Source: Tupaia tana
Lineage: Eukaryota > Chordata > Mammalia > Scandentia > Tupaiidae
Length of the DNA: 64,000 bases
Assembly (NCBI GenBank): GCA_026018925.1
Contig: JAKSZU010000027.1
Location: 2,489,531-2,553,530, forward strand
Reading direction: 5' to 3'
This document shows positions 1-14,500 of this stretch, in pieces. The stretch's first letter is position 1. Each line of letters starts with the position of its first letter. The notes under the pieces are model-generated. The model saw nothing but the letters and a program-made list of their open reading frames with translations. It was not told where the DNA came from and did not search any database. A program made the translations under genes and the position numbers.

Positions 1-271
1 GCCGTGCAGAGCAGAGCTCGATAAAGGTCCCTGCAGGACCCGCAGCTCACGACGTTCTCTTAGGGTAGATATGAGTGAATTTAGGTGGTGCTTCGTTCCC
101 CGTCATTCATGTGTTTTGTTTCATTTTTTAATTGGGGAAGAGAGCCAGGTTGATGGCATTCAAGGTTAGTGTAAAGAGTCAGACTTGACCAGAGAAGTAT
201 TTTAGGAAAATTAATTTCGGCATTGAGTTATTTTTTAAGATTAATTTTTTTTTTTTTAATTTTTATCACAG
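1..271 (+). other. CAPN7: CAPN7 intron, nothing recognised
   Basis: AT-rich intron end with a polypyrimidine tract before 271. No repeat recognised. Confidence 0.7.
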
Positions 272-398
272 TGACAGGTGGGGTAAGCTACCGTTATCAC
301 CCAAGCAAAAAACTACCTTTTCTAAATGGGTACGGCCAGAAGACCTCACCAACAACCCTACAATGATATATACTGTGTCCAGTTTTAGCATAAAACAG
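272..398 (+). CDS. CAPN7: CAPN7 exon, residues 243-284
   Basis: Acceptor ATCACAG at 265-271 and donor GTAAAC at 399. The first base completes a Cys codon begun in the upstream exon. Contains [10 protein letters not shown] and ends SSFSIKQ, the N-terminal edge of the protease core just before the catalytic Cys loop. Confidence 0.94.
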
Positions 399-2545
399 GT
401 AAACCTTTTGTATAATTTTATATGAAATCTAACATTGTAATTTAAATAGAGATTTGAATTTTTTCTTTGTTTTTTTTTAATATGTTCAGATGCATGAATG
501 TAATTGGAGAAATTATTCATTATATACATTTAGACTTAAACCTATTGAGATAATATGAATATAGATAACTATTTTCAGGAATTACAGGTTTTTATTTACA
601 TCCTATTTATCAATATGTGTTTTACATTAGAAACTTGAGAATCCTAGTTTCAGGTTTGATACGAGAATAGAAATGAAAAATATTCAAGTATTTAAATATC
701 TTATCTAAATTGAATACTTGCATGTTTCCGGGATTCATTAGAATAAAATGTAAAATAAAATATATATAGGGCATTTCTCTTTTCGTATTCAAACAACAGT
801 GAAGATACTCAGTTGAGGTGCAAGTTGTGGGGTAAATACTGCAGTGACGTTGAAAGTGCTGGAATAGATATGTATGTGAGGACGTGCATGAGTACTGTGG
901 TGACAGCTGGAGTAGACGTGTGCGTGAGGATGCGCGTGTGAGTACCGTGGCTGCAGCGGGAATAGACGTGTGCGTGAGCACGCGCGTGTGAGTACCGTGG
1001 CGACGGCTGGAGTAGACGTGTGCGTTAGCATGCGCGTGCAAGTACCGTGGCGGCAGCGGGAGTAGACGTGTGCGTGAGCACGCGCGTGTGAGTACCGTGG
1101 CGGCAGCAGGAGTAGACGTGTACGTGAGGACTCTCTATCTGTTGACAGACCATAGTCTCCGATTGCTCCTTTGTGGCGTCGCTGGCTATCAGCGCAGCGT
1201 ATGAGAGACGCTTTAACAAGAAGCTCATCACCAGGTAAAGCTGTGCGTGTCCCTCCCGCCCCGTGGTGGCCTCTCCGCTAGGAGGCAGATGTGAGGGCAG
1301 AGGGCTCGCCTCGGTTACTGTGGCCTCTCTGTGGAGGTACGCAGATGACTGAGGGCGGACAGATAAGCGGAGATGTTTAGTCTCAGGACATAGGAACATG
1401 GAACTAACACGGGGTAGCCGAGCCCTGAGACACGTGGACTGAGCCGAGGTGAGGTCACACTGTCCGTGACACCCTCCAGCCACTCGTGTGTAAGGGAGCC
1501 GCCAACCGCATGCCCCACTGAGCAGGGGCCACGCCGTCTGAATTGAGGTGGGCCGTACGTGCCAGCTTCATGGGGCTGGAAGTAATCTCCTTCCAGAAAA
1601 CCTCAAATTTTATATTTTGTGTTGAAATCATAATATTTTAGAGCTATTGACTCAAATAAAATATATTGTTAAGATTAGTTTTACCTTTTTCTTTAACTTT
1701 AATGTGGCTGGGAAAAAATTTTAATGGGAAATAGAGAATGGCCTATTTTGCTTGGCAGAATTGCTTTAGAACGCATTAAAATGTTTCTGAGATACTTTTT
1801 CTTTTACTTTTTAACTGAAAACCATTCATGGTAGAAATAATTAAGCATCAGGCCAGCCTGTGGCTTAATGGTTAAGGTGGATGGGCCCAAAGGGCCTGAA
1901 AGTGTAGTTCAAGTCCCAGCTCTGACACCTTGAGAGGCGGACCTGGCGTGTGTGTGTGCACCCCGATTCTGAGAGGAGGGGCGGAGGAGGTGGGATCATG
2001 GTTGGCCACCCCCCGGGGCTGGGGGGAGAGCACGCTCTCGCTCGCTCTCGCTCTCTGTCTCTGACACATTTGCCCACTAGCAGCTTTTTTTTAAATAAAA
2101 TAAAATAAATTAGAATTAGAATTGTGCCATTCAACTTTTCCTGAGTGTTTTTTTGTGTGTTAAGTCCTGAGAATACAAAGGTGGATTAGACGCAGACCTT
2201 AGTTCCAGCTGTTCGCCATATACTGCAGAGTTTGCAGTCTGTAATCCGTGGTCCGAATTGATTTAGAAGGCGCCTGGTTCTGACTGCTCTTTTTACAGGT
2301 ATCGAACTGTGATACTCTGTCAGAGCTGCCTCAGTTGTGGTTGGTCGAAATTGTGCTCTCTGTGTGTTACGGCCAGTGGCAAAACGTTCCTTTAATCGCT
2401 GTTTTAGTTTTTGCTATAGGGCCCACGTACTCCCTGGGAAGGGAGAGACAGAGAGAGGGAGATCACCCTCGAGAGGGGTGGCCACACCACAACCTTTCTC
2501 CTCTCAGGATTTTGGGCATGTGCACGCGTGCACACGCATGCACGT

Positions 2546-2592
<47 letters not shown>

Positions 2593-5500
2593 GTTTTTCA
2601 AGCCTCCCAGTCTGGAACAGTTGGCCATGTGGGATCCCACTTAATAGACAACTTATTAATTAAGTAATGTAACTAAAAACTGAGCATATTTTAGAATATT
2701 ACGAAGTTACGTCCTTGTGACCTCATAAGATTATTTATAGTGAATAAGCACTTCGATTAGGGTGCACTTCATTTTTCTAGGCCTATTATAGGAAAATATT
2801 CTCATGTTTACTGTCATGTCTAAATGAAGTTTATCTTGTATAATAGTTGATACCGCATATTAATGTTGGCATTTCAATGTTTATTTTCCTTACAAAAGCA
2901 TCATTTATCCTCAGAATAAGGATGGTGAACCCGAGTATAACCCATGTGGAAAATACATGGTGAAACTGCATCTCAACGGTGTCCCGAGGAAGGTGAGTAA
3001 TGCCCCCTCTCCCGTCCTCGCTCTCCCTCCCTATTTCTGAGTTTTGGAATCAGATAAGAAATGTTACCTATATGAGCAGTTTTAAGTCAGTTTAACTGTG
3101 GTAGCATCATCTGTTAGTAATTAAAAGAAAAAAAGGACAAACATAAAGTTTTTGTTGACTGGTTTTGAAAAAATTTATATCATTTCCATAAGTAAAATGA
3201 AATTAAGAATTGCTAATGTGTAAAATAAAGTTTAATCTGATGGTTCGTAGTTTGATTGAAAGGACATTAGGCCCGCTCTTGGTGTGCCGGTTACGGCAGC
3301 TCAGGCCCACATGGGTGACTGCACAGTTCGAGTCCTGGACCTGGCAGCCTGAGGCACACTCCCCAGCAGGAGGAGAGTGGAGAAGGGGGTTACAGCAGAA
3401 CCCCCTGGGGCTTCCCTCACTCTCCGTGTGCGAGCACCCTCTGACGAATTAAAGCCGCTTCCTTGGTGAAGCGTGTGCATCCTTTTCGGTTACACCGCTC
3501 GGCTTCCTTCAGGCCTCGTGCTGCAGGTTCTCCTGCACTTGCCGACTCCCAGGTCCCCGCGTCTGCACCAGCCTCTCCTGGGCACTTGTCAGAATTGCGA
3601 ATGTCAGGCCTCACTTTCCCTCTTACGGAATCCGCACTGGCGTTTTAGTAGGATCCCTGTGGATTCCCCTGTAGCTCGGTGATGTCAGTTCTCGGTGTGC
3701 ACAGACTGGCCTGGAGGCGGCCGAGCAGCTGGCCAGGCCTGCCCTCAGAGTCTGTGACGCGGTAGGTCTGGGAGGAGACCAGCGATCAGCCCAGCGTGGC
3801 CCAGGAGATGCCGTGCCGTGTCCAGGAGCACACCGGAGACCACTGTGGGTACTGAGCGGCCGGACACAGTGGTCGAGAGTGGCTTCCTGATAAGTGTGTG
3901 TGTGCGCGTGTGTGCGTGTGTGCGCGTGTGTGTGTGGGCACATAGAGAGAGAGAAAGCACCCTGTGTTGAGGATTCTCACACCACGATTCTTTTCCCTCT
4001 ATTTCCCCATCCCATCAGGATTCTGGTTGTGCGTGCGTGCACACGTGCACGCACACACACCCCTCCCTGGTGTGTTTTTAAGCGGCCAGGCTGGGATTCG
4101 GACCTCAGTTTGCGGTGAAGGGTCTGGCTTTCCATGGACAGCACCTAACCACTGTGCTATGGAGCCAGCCCATACACTAATTCCTAAGTAACCTGTGCTT
4201 TTAAACAGGCTTCCTGTTAGTGTTAGATTAGAGTTCTTACATCCATATCTTCCACGCCACTTTTCAACAGGAATTAGAAACTGTGTCTTTATAGTGATTA
4301 TTATTACTTAAATGTATTTTTTAGTCATAATATTCTATGGATACAAGTACACATAGCACGAGTCCTTTTATAGATTTAGGTTAAAATGTCTGGTAATAAT
4401 TCAGTTTACCTTAATAGCGAGGCCCTTTGTAATTAAGTATAATGTATATTTCTATGATCTCTAAGCAATTTTGATGGTAATTACATAACGTTAATCAACT
4501 CAAGTGGGATTAGCTTGTAGGGTTAAAGACATCCTATTAAAAGACTAGCATTTTATAATTAATGAGATTCTAGAAACACGAAGCTATCGTTACTCTTATA
4601 TTATGGGAAACTATCATTACCTTAAAAATAGGCACACTGTGTGTCTTACCTTATCCGTATGAAGAGTTTCGCTTAGTCCTGTCCCGTCTCCCAAAGGGGT
4701 TTTAGGTTCTTGTGCCGCTTAGGTAACGCTGTCTCCACCAGGTGATCATTGACGACCAGCTCCCCGTCGACCACAAGGGAGAGCTGCTCTGCTCCTACTC
4801 CAACAACCGCAGCGAGCTGTGGGTCTCCCTCATCGAGAAGGCGTACATGAAGGTCATGGGAGGCTACGACTTCCCGGGGTCCAACTCGGTGAGTGAGAGG
4901 AAGGACGGCCCGGGCAGGCGTGGCTGCCTAGCACGACTGCTGCAGAGGGAGGGCCACAGGCCTGTTGTTCCTTGGGAAGGACGCAGGGAGGCAGCCCCAC
5001 AGACGGACGGCCCTCCTGTTCTGGGCTGCGTGTTTCCTTGTGTCGGGAGAGCGCCCCGTGTGGGTTCTGTGCCCGGGGCCCAGGCTGCTACACAGTGCAA
5101 CTCTCCAGGGCAGCCTGTGGCCACACTCGTGGGCCGACTTATAAGTTGAGGCTCAGGTTTGCGCCAACCTCAGTGCAGGCTGACCTGTCAGGTTGAGGTT
5201 GCCCTGGTTACCCGAGGTCAACTGCTGGCGGTGAGCGAGAAGGTCGTCGGGTCGGCCCCACTGTAGATGCGGAAGCCGGCGAGTTTGTGCCTCGAAGGCG
5301 AGGCCACAGTTCAGTGTGCTCGGTGGTGTGGCTTCTTCCTGGACGCACTGGAGCTTTCTAATCGAGCACCTGCTAATTCCCTCACTCCACCGTAGACAGG
5401 GGCGGGATGTGTGTGAAATGTTACAAGGGACTCTTACATTATAAGAATTCATCGTCAAAGCGTTTCATTCTGTGTTACATGTGTCTAGTTTCTGTCATGT

Positions 5501-8500
5501 TTACAAGCAAAGCAATCCCTTGTTTTCCATAAGAGCCGAAGTTGTAAAGGGAAAAAAAGCTCATGTTAAATTCTAGGTAGGAATTTGAGTTTAACCAGAA
5601 ATGATTATTGACTGAAAACAGCTTCAACTACCTTCTGATTTATCCCTGTTGAAATCTTAGAACAGATCAGTGAGATTGAATAGCTTCCCCAGGGGTTTAT
5701 TCATAACATTGACAGTCTCTAAATATTTACGTTGCAGAATATCGATCTTCATGCACTGACTGGGTGGATACCAGAAAGGATTGCTATGCATTCGGACAGC
5801 CAGACTTTCAGTAAGGATAACTCTTTCAGAATGCTTTATCAAAGGTAAGCATATTTTCTTTTTGAGTAATAAAAGAGGCCATTTGAAAGCATCCCACAGG
5901 CCAGCCCTGTAGCCTAGTGGTTAGGGAGCCAGATCCTGGGACCAGCAGATGGCATAATGCAGCTGGGCTCCCACGTAGTCGGCCACGGTGTGGTCATGGA
6001 CACTGTATTTGTGATTCATATGCCACGAATAACTAGCAGGGTACTTTTTGGGTCCGTGCATGGCACGGTGGGTAAGGTGGCTGGATCCCACATGGCCAGC
6101 CAGCCAGCAGCTTGAGGGACCTGCCAGACGTGTGCGTGCATCCCCAAAGTCGCGGAGGGGGAGGAGACGGAGGGAAACAGCATGGCGTGACTGTCTCACC
6201 TTCTGTCTCTGTCACTGTCTCCTGCAAGTGAGCATACATGCCCTCTGGCAAGTTTTCAAGACTAAAAAGAAATGTCCTTTGTGTTGAGATTCTTCAGGAA
6301 TGTCAGGAACGGCCCGTTAGAAAGGTTTCCCATTTGTGGGAAATGTTCATAGATTACACTGAAAGGCTACTGATGCGACCTGCAGTTACGGATGTGTTTT
6401 CATCATTCTCCTTTCGGGATCCTTTCAGATTCCACAAAGGGGATGTGCTTATCACGGCATCGACTGGGATGATGAGTGAAGCTGAAGGGGAGAAGTGGGG
6501 CCTGGTCCCCACTCATGCATACGCCGTCTTGGATATCAGAGAGCTGAAGGTCTGCCTGGCGTTTTCTCGTCTCTCATCTGAAAGTACAGCATGGGTCCCA
6601 AGTGATCGTCAGACCTCTTGGCTCTTGACTGATGAAGGTTTAGGTTTAAACTGTTTCACCTAGTACATTCAACAACTTGACCTGCGCCGTAGGCCATCAC
6701 GGAATTAAATGGTGGGCGGCGTCTCTGTGGCCCGGATCCCATGTGGCCGACCATACGGTTCAAGTCCCGGACCTGGTGTCTTAAGATTCACATGGGGTTT
6801 GTGTGCCTGCATGCTCAAAACCCCAAGAGCAGGGAGGGAGGGAGGGGTGGGACTGTGGTGGGAGCACCCATGGGGGGTGCTTCTCCTGCTCATTCTCGTA
6901 TCTAAGGCAAATGCAAGCATGCTAACAAAATAAAAATGGGAAACAGTGGCAGAGAGGACAGAGCGGCGGTGTGGACAGAATGGAAGTGTGCTGTGTCTCG
7001 TCCATTAAAGTAGCCGCATCTCTGAGTGAGCACCAAGGGCCCAGGCTGGGCTTGGTGTTGATGGTTCTGCTCGTCGTAACGCAGGAGCGTAGTAGACGCT
7101 CAGTAAATGTTGGTGAGAGGAAGAGAAGTAACGCACCCAGGAGGCAGCCGCAGGCCGGCGGTCTGTATGAGCGAGCCTTCCCTTTTTTGGGTAGAGGTTT
7201 TTGCCTTAGCTGTGTGTACTCACTGGAGAGAGACAAAGACAGTGAGAGGGGAAGTGAGACATCAGCCCCAGGGGGATGGCCATGCCACAGTCCCTTCTCC
7301 ATTCTCCTCTTGGGATTTGGGGCACACACCCCTGACATGAGTTTTAAGCCACCGGGTCTGGGACTCAAACTGTGGTTGACTACATGGGAGTTCAGTGACG
7401 TACCCATTACGCCACCTCCTGCCCCCACTGCGAGACGAGATCACACAAGGGCCCCCCAGGAGAGACAGAGAGCATGAGCAGACATCGTGGGGGGCGAAAC
7501 TGACTCAGGATTATTGCATGTTTATGTCAGAGCCACGAGAGGAGATCCGAGGTGAAGCGGATAACTGGGGCCTGAGTGCTGGCAGCTGCCAGGCCCAGAG
7601 TGGCGTCCATGGCCGTGACGGCAGAGACGCTCCGTGTGTGCTGGCCGGCACGCGGCTGCCAGCCACACGTGGTTGTGGAACTCTCAGTGACTGAGGAGCT
7701 GGTCTTTTCACTGTCTAAATCAAAAGGGCCCCTGTGCCGGTGAGCGCCGCAGGGGTCGGCACAGCCCGAGGCGGGGTGGCCAGCGCAGTCCTGGCTCAGG
7801 GCAGAGTTCTAATTAAACAGTATTGATTTCAGGTGATTTGAAGGGGAAAGCGTTGCTAGCACTCAGAACCCGCCCTCTGAAGGAATGACAGACCCAGTCA
7901 TCCGTCCAGGGTTTGCTATCGCATGTCACGCCCTGCTTTCTTCACATAGGGTCTGCGATTTATCCAGTTGAAAAATCCTTGGAGTCATTTACGTTGGAAA
8001 GGAAGATACAGTGAAAACGACGTAAAAAACTGGACCCCAGAATTGCAGAAGTATTTAAACTTTGACCCCCGAACAGCACAGAAGATAGACAATGGTGAAT
8101 ATATATTTACATTGTCTTACCATTTGTTTTTTAAGTAAATAACATCTTTTACTAAGGCAAAATATATGAACTGATCTAAGTTATTTATCATTAAGTTTTT
8201 TTTAATTAAAGACATTAACTTTCAGGAATATTTTGGATTTCCTGGGATGATCTCTGCCAGTACTACGATGTGATTTACCTGAGTTGGAATCCAGGCCTCT
8301 TTAAAGAGTCCACGTGTATTCACAGGTAGCGCACGTTTCCGGGTGAGCCTTGCAGTCTCCACCTCCGTAGTGGCTAACACGGAGACCGCCGTTCTCTCTG
8401 TCGTGCCCACAGACGGCTGGCTCTCTATCGTAGTTCCCTCTGCACTTCTGGGTTATGCCAAAGACATTTTAAACAGGAAAACAGAACCAAAAATCTGGAT

Positions 8501-11500
8501 AGTTTGATTGTATTTGAAACGCAGCACTTTTAGAAATCGCGGTTTTAGCTCGGTGAGAAGTGCAGCCCCCCTCTCTTGGCACTGTCTTTCAGCACCTGGG
8601 ACGCCAAGCAGGGCCCGGTGAAGGACGCCTACAGCCTGGCCAACAACCCGCAGTACAGACTGGAGGTGCAGTGTCCGCAGGGCGGCGCGGCCGTGTGGGT
8701 CCTGCTCAGCAGGCACATCACAGACAAGGTAGCTGCCCCCGCCCCCGGGGTGCCCGGCCGATGCGCCTCGGTCGAGTCAGGCCGTTTTGAACGAGATGTG
8801 TGATCCGACCTCCAGCCTGTCCGTTTACAGAGGTTCCCTGAAAACAGTGTCTTCGCAGATAAAAGATTTTCCTCTAAAGAAATACGTAATCATACACTTA
8901 AAGTCTTGTTTAAAAGTCATCTCTGTAGAAAATCCTGAGGGAGTTGATGCTTTTTGGTGAGAGTTTTGGGGTTGGTTACACATAGCTCAGTAAACTGTAA
9001 GAATATTAATACTGGAATTTGGTAAAGGGCGGGTTGGGAATACTGTCACTCACTAGTCTTGGTCCTGTGGAGGCTAACCGTAATCCCAAAGCCTCAGAAT
9101 CTTTTTAATATATTACCTCATACAGTAGCATCTACTGAAATGACAGTTTAATTCAGAAAAACAATGCTTTTTACAGCACCAAATAGCTAAAAGAAATGCT
9201 CTTAAAATTAAGTTATTCTTAAAAAAAAAAAATTCATTGAAGAGCACTCTGAGCCCATTTTGCTAACCACGTTGGATTCTTTGTGATTTTAGGATGATTT
9301 TGCAAATAATCGAGAATTTATCACAATGGTTGTATACAAGACAGACGGGAAAAAGGTTTATTACCCAGGTATGTTTAGTAGCCAATCAAACATTAAAACA
9401 TACAATAACATTTTATTTACATGATTAAGCTGAAAAATGACAGGTTTTATGTAGATAGTATGCAGAAATTATTAATTATTCTGGTAGACTAATAGAAACC
9501 ATTCACAGATGGGTGGTTTATTTTGATGCTGTGTGTTCTACGTTGATTTGTTTTGATTTAGAGATTTCGGGAATGTAAGCCTTCCCCATTCCTGTAGTTG
9601 TCAGAATGCTGCTCTGGGATTTGAGTCATTCTTTTCCTCTGAGCAAAACTATTCTATGGCTCTCCACGGACTCTTGGGTAGACTCTGAGCTCTTAAGCAC
9701 GTGTACGGCCTTTTTGTATTTAGGCCCTGTCTCCCTGTCCCCTGTCATGTCCTGCCCCAGCTTTTCAGGGAACCCTGGCTGAAGCAGCTCAGCGTGCCGG
9801 GCCCTCGCTGCCCTGCTGCGTGACGTCCTGTCAGGAGCCCCCCTCCTCCCTCCCTTCACGTTTCTCCTGCCTGTTCTGCTTACGAAGGAGCTGAACCCCG
9901 ACTTTCCCTATGGCATCCAGCATTTCGGGGCACTGCTGCTGCGCCACCACTGCTGGCCCAGGGTGGTCTCACTCACGTGAGTGGTGGCCGTGGTCAGCGG
10001 TGGCCATGGTCAGCGGTGGCCGTGGTCAGCAGTGGCCGTGGTCAGCGGTGGCCGTGGTCAGCACTTGAGCAGGAGAGTGGTGTGAAGAGCTGTGGGCAGT
10101 TGAAGTTCCCGCAGGGTTATCAGGGCTAGAACTGACAAAATAGGGGGCAGAGAGGAATCACCATTATATGTAGATGTGTCATTTTTGTCTTTTGAGGTAC
10201 AACATTTTAAAAGCATACACTTACATTTAGACACACATGGACAGTTTGAGCACTGGAAGACTGAGACGTTTACTGAGAGGGCAGGAATCGGTGGGAGGGA
10301 AAGGAACAGAAGTTAGTGTTCAGTTCATGAACTTTGAGATAGCTAAAAGAAACCCAAGTGAGGGGGCCGGCCGGAGGTGTGGTGGCTGAGGGGGCTGGAC
10401 TCCCACATGGCTGACTGTGGTTCGGGTCCCAGACCGGCAGCTTGCTTTCTGTCTCTCTCTCTCTAGTGAACACACATGCCCTGTAGCAAAGTTTTAAAAA
10501 ATAGTAATGAATAAAATTAATCAGTCTTTAAAAATATCTATGTCAGGGCCAGCAGGTTGTATAGCGGTTAAAGCATTGGACTCCCACACGGCCAACCGTG
10601 GTTCGAGGCCTGGATCTGGAGGCTTGAAAATCTCACTGGGCACGTGTGCAGGCATGGCCAGTGCCAGGAGGAGAATGGAGAGAAGGGCTCGTGGTGTGGC
10701 CGTCCTCCCTGGGGGGCGGTTTCTCACTTTCCCTCTCACTGTCTCTCTCTGGCCAACACACGCACCCTATGGCAAAAACCTTAGGGGAAAGATGGCATAT
10801 AGCTCTGTGACTTCAGACGGATCTGTTGTTTTTACTGGCTTTTTCTTTCTAGACAATGCTCCCCCTTTCATGCGTGGCGATTTCGCCTTTTCAGGGTGCG
10901 CCGGGTTTAAGTTGTATTTCACCACAGTACTCTGAGGTAGAGGAGGCAGGTGCTGCTGTCCGCCGCTGGACAGAGAGTGGACTGAGACACGAGAGGGAAG
11001 GGGCTGTGGCTCATTCTCCTCCTCCTAGCTCACGCCACCACGCCACCTCTGAGCGCTGGGGACTTCCCACCCCCGCAGGACACCAGAAGGCCACGTCCCT
11101 GTGGTCGGTCACACTGCGGGTGTCCCGTGTTTCTAGACAACCTGAGTGACGCAGCATGGTCCTAAAGGACAAGGCGATGGCATGCCACTTACCTTGGTGT
11201 GCCAGGCGTGATGGTGAGACTCGGGGAGAAGGCGTCAGGCAGCGGAGTCTTAGGGACAGTCGGAGCCTGCTTTTCTGAAGAAGTGCCCGGGGGCTCGTGT
11301 AAAACGTGCCGTAGTCAGGGCCACGGTATCATGTGACAGGCCGTGAAGGGGGTAAGCTGTCTGTGAGAGACATCTTGGAACGTGCTGAGTAGCAGTGAGG
11401 AGTAAGAGGACACGCACGGCCTCGTTTCGACATGTACTTAGAAAGCAGTTACTGCTCCTTTTGAAGGAAGTGTGTGGATATGTACTACAGTCTCCAAGAC

Positions 11501-14500
11501 ACCCACCGGGTCTCTCAGTGGGAAAGAGTAAAGCAGGGTGGTGGTTAAACAGGACTTCGTTTTATATAAGAACTAGTATGACAGGGACCAGCAGTTGGCG
11601 TAATGGCTGTGTTGCTGGACTCCCATGTAGTCGGCCGCAGTTCGAGTCCTGGACCCAGTGGCTTAAACTCACACCAGGCGTGTGTGCGTGCGTGCCCAAG
11701 ATCCCGAGAGGAGAATGGAGGAGAAGGGATTGTGGCGTGGCCAACCCCCCGGGGGGTGATTTCTCACCTTCTGTCTCTGTCTTTCTGGTGAACACATGCA
11801 CCCTATAGCCAAAAAAACCTCTCCAAAAAAAAAAAATGCCTCTTTCTGTCTCTCTCCCTACCCCCCTCTCTCTCCCATCTCACTCATTAATGAAAATAAA
11901 AAACAACTTAAAGGAAACTAGCATGACAAAATCTTAATTCGTGAGGGTGAGAGTATAAATATGTATACCACTTTCTATGTTTTCAAAATTTTGTACCTCA
12001 GAGGGCAAAAAAGAAGCTAATTCTGATCTAAAATCCTCTCCTGGAGAAAAACGCAACACAGCAAATGGCAAGAACTACTATAACCTCACTGAGTGTCCCA
12101 AAAGGTTGCTGTGCATGTCAGAGCTGTGCACAGTTCCAGATGAACGCCTGTGCGTGTCAGAGCTGTGCACAGTTCCAGATGAACGCCTGTGCGTGTCAGA
12201 GCTGTGCACAGTTCCAGATGAACGCCTGTGCGTGTCAGAGCTGTGCACAGTTCCAGATGAACGCCTGTGCGTGTCAGAGCTGTGCACAGTTCCAGATGAA
12301 CGCCTGTGCGTGTCAGAGCTGTGCACAGTTCCAGATGAACGCCTGTGCGTGTCAGAGCTGTGCACAGTTCCAGATGAACGCCTGTGCGTGTCAGAGCTGT
12401 GCACAGTTCCAGATGAACGCCTGTGCGTGTCAGAGCTGTGCACAGTTCCAGATGAACGCCTGTGCGTGTCAGAGCTGTGCACAGTTCCAGATGAACGCCT
12501 GTGCGTGTCAGAGCTGTGCACAGTTCCAGATGAACGCCTGTGCGTGTCAGAGCTGTGCATAGTCCAGACAGAACTGGTTAGGCACAGCTGCCGTTCTTTG
12601 AAGGCAGGCAGTTGAAGGGGCGTCTGCCCTCTGGTTTCCCTCCCATCACCTGTACACTTGACACACAAAGAAAAGCCTCCCTTCCATAAACCTGTTTGTC
12701 TGCAGCTGACCCGCCTCCATACATAGACGGGATCCGCATCAACAGCCCGCACTATCTGACCAAGATGAAGCTGACCACGCCCGGGACCCACACCTTCACC
12801 TTAGTGGTCTCTCAGTATGAGAAGCAGAACACCATCCATTACACAGTCCGCGTAAGTAACGGGTGAGGGGCGCACGTGGCTCTGCCCCCCGGCTCCCTCC
12901 GGGTTTCGAACGTGTCCATGTGTCCATTCAGTATTAAGTTACAGTGCTCAGGCCAGCGGGGGGCGTGCTATTAAGGCAACTAGATCCCACGTCCTGACTG
13001 TGCGGTTCAAGTCCTGGACCTGGAAGCTTGAAAACACACAGGCACGCACAGGTATGTGGCCGAACTCCGGAGAGGAGAGTGGAGAAGGGGTCTCAGTGGC
13101 CGTCCCCACGGGGTGTGCCCCTCACTCCCTTTCTGTCGTCTGCAGTGAGTGTGCATGCCCTATAGTAAGGGGAAAAAGTTATGGTACTTCCTATAGAAAA
13201 TAATGCTTTTGAAAAGTAATGTTTTCATTTTAAATATTTTGAATGACTTTTTTTTTAGGTTTTTGCCATAGACACATATGCTCACTAGAGAGAGGGAAAA
13301 GTGAGAACTCACCCCATGGGGGATGTTACGCCACGGTCCCTTCTCTTCCATCGTCCTCTCAGGATCTGGGGCACACATGCCCATTGCGAGTTGTAAGGCC
13401 CTGGGTCTGGTGCTCAAACCAGTCAGCCATGTGGGAGGCCCCATACCCTAACCACCTGCCACCTCCCGGTCCTTGAAGGAACATTTTGTTCTCACAGCAG
13501 TCACTTAGCCCTGCAGTGATGTGGTGTGCTGAACTAACTCAGCTTTAAAGTAATAAAGTTTCCTTTCGCCTACATAATACTCTGACTGACTTAAAAAGAC
13601 AATTTTAAACTTGGTGAAAGAGAATCAAACACCTGAAAAAATTCTGTCTTCATGTAGCTGAACAACTTGGGACTTCGTTCAGGGAAAGCCAAGACAAAAT
13701 TTCTGATGGTTTTTATTATTATTTCTTTTATTTTATTATTTTTAAATTTGTTATGGGGCGCACTCACTAGAGTGAAAGGAAGTGAGAAAGCAAGCCGCTA
13801 GGTCCAGCACTCGAACTGGAGTCAGCCATGTGGAAGTCCAGGGTCCTAACCACCATGCCACCTGCTGGCTTCAAAATCTCTAGCTTTCTAGTCATTAAGC
13901 CTGACTTGATGTTGGGCTGCCTATAGAACAATGAATGTTTAGTTTTCCAGTATATTGTGTATCACTTTGATTTTTAAAGTATAGAGTATAATTGGTTGTT
14001 TTTTTTTCTTTTAATCTAGGTATATTCAGCATGCAGCTTTACTTTTTCAAAGATTCCTTCACCATATACCTTATCAAAACGGGTAAGGAAATTCTCTGGG
14101 TGGTAATTTTAACATTCTCTTAGGATTTAAATTTTTTTTTATTTTATTCTTCACGTTTAACAATTTATTTCAAAATAGAAGCATTCTTGTGCTTGACGAG
14201 AGCAGAAGGGGAAGTAGCCTCCAGTCTGGGCCTCAGTGAGCGTGAGCGCACTAAGTGATCCCATGAGGGGAGAAGGGCGAACACAGATGCAGACCGTGGT
14301 GGTCAGAGAAGGCCACATGGGCGGACCTAAGCTTTCAGGCCAGCCCTGCAGCCTCCACTAGACGTGTACAGGGACATTCTAGTGTGGAGCCCTGGCAGGA
14401 CGCGTCACGGGGGAGAGGCCGGGAGACAGAGGCCTCAGCGTAGGAAGTGACCGTTGGATAGACGTCCCGGCACACAGGTCCACACACAGGTTGGAGGGAC

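Noticed and set aside
11977..12791. 212-codon + and 237-codon - open frames
   Set aside because: Created by the 39-bp minisatellite (divisible by three) inside a CAPN7 intron; the ends are unrelated intron sequence and the - frame runs over a CAPN7 exon in antisense.
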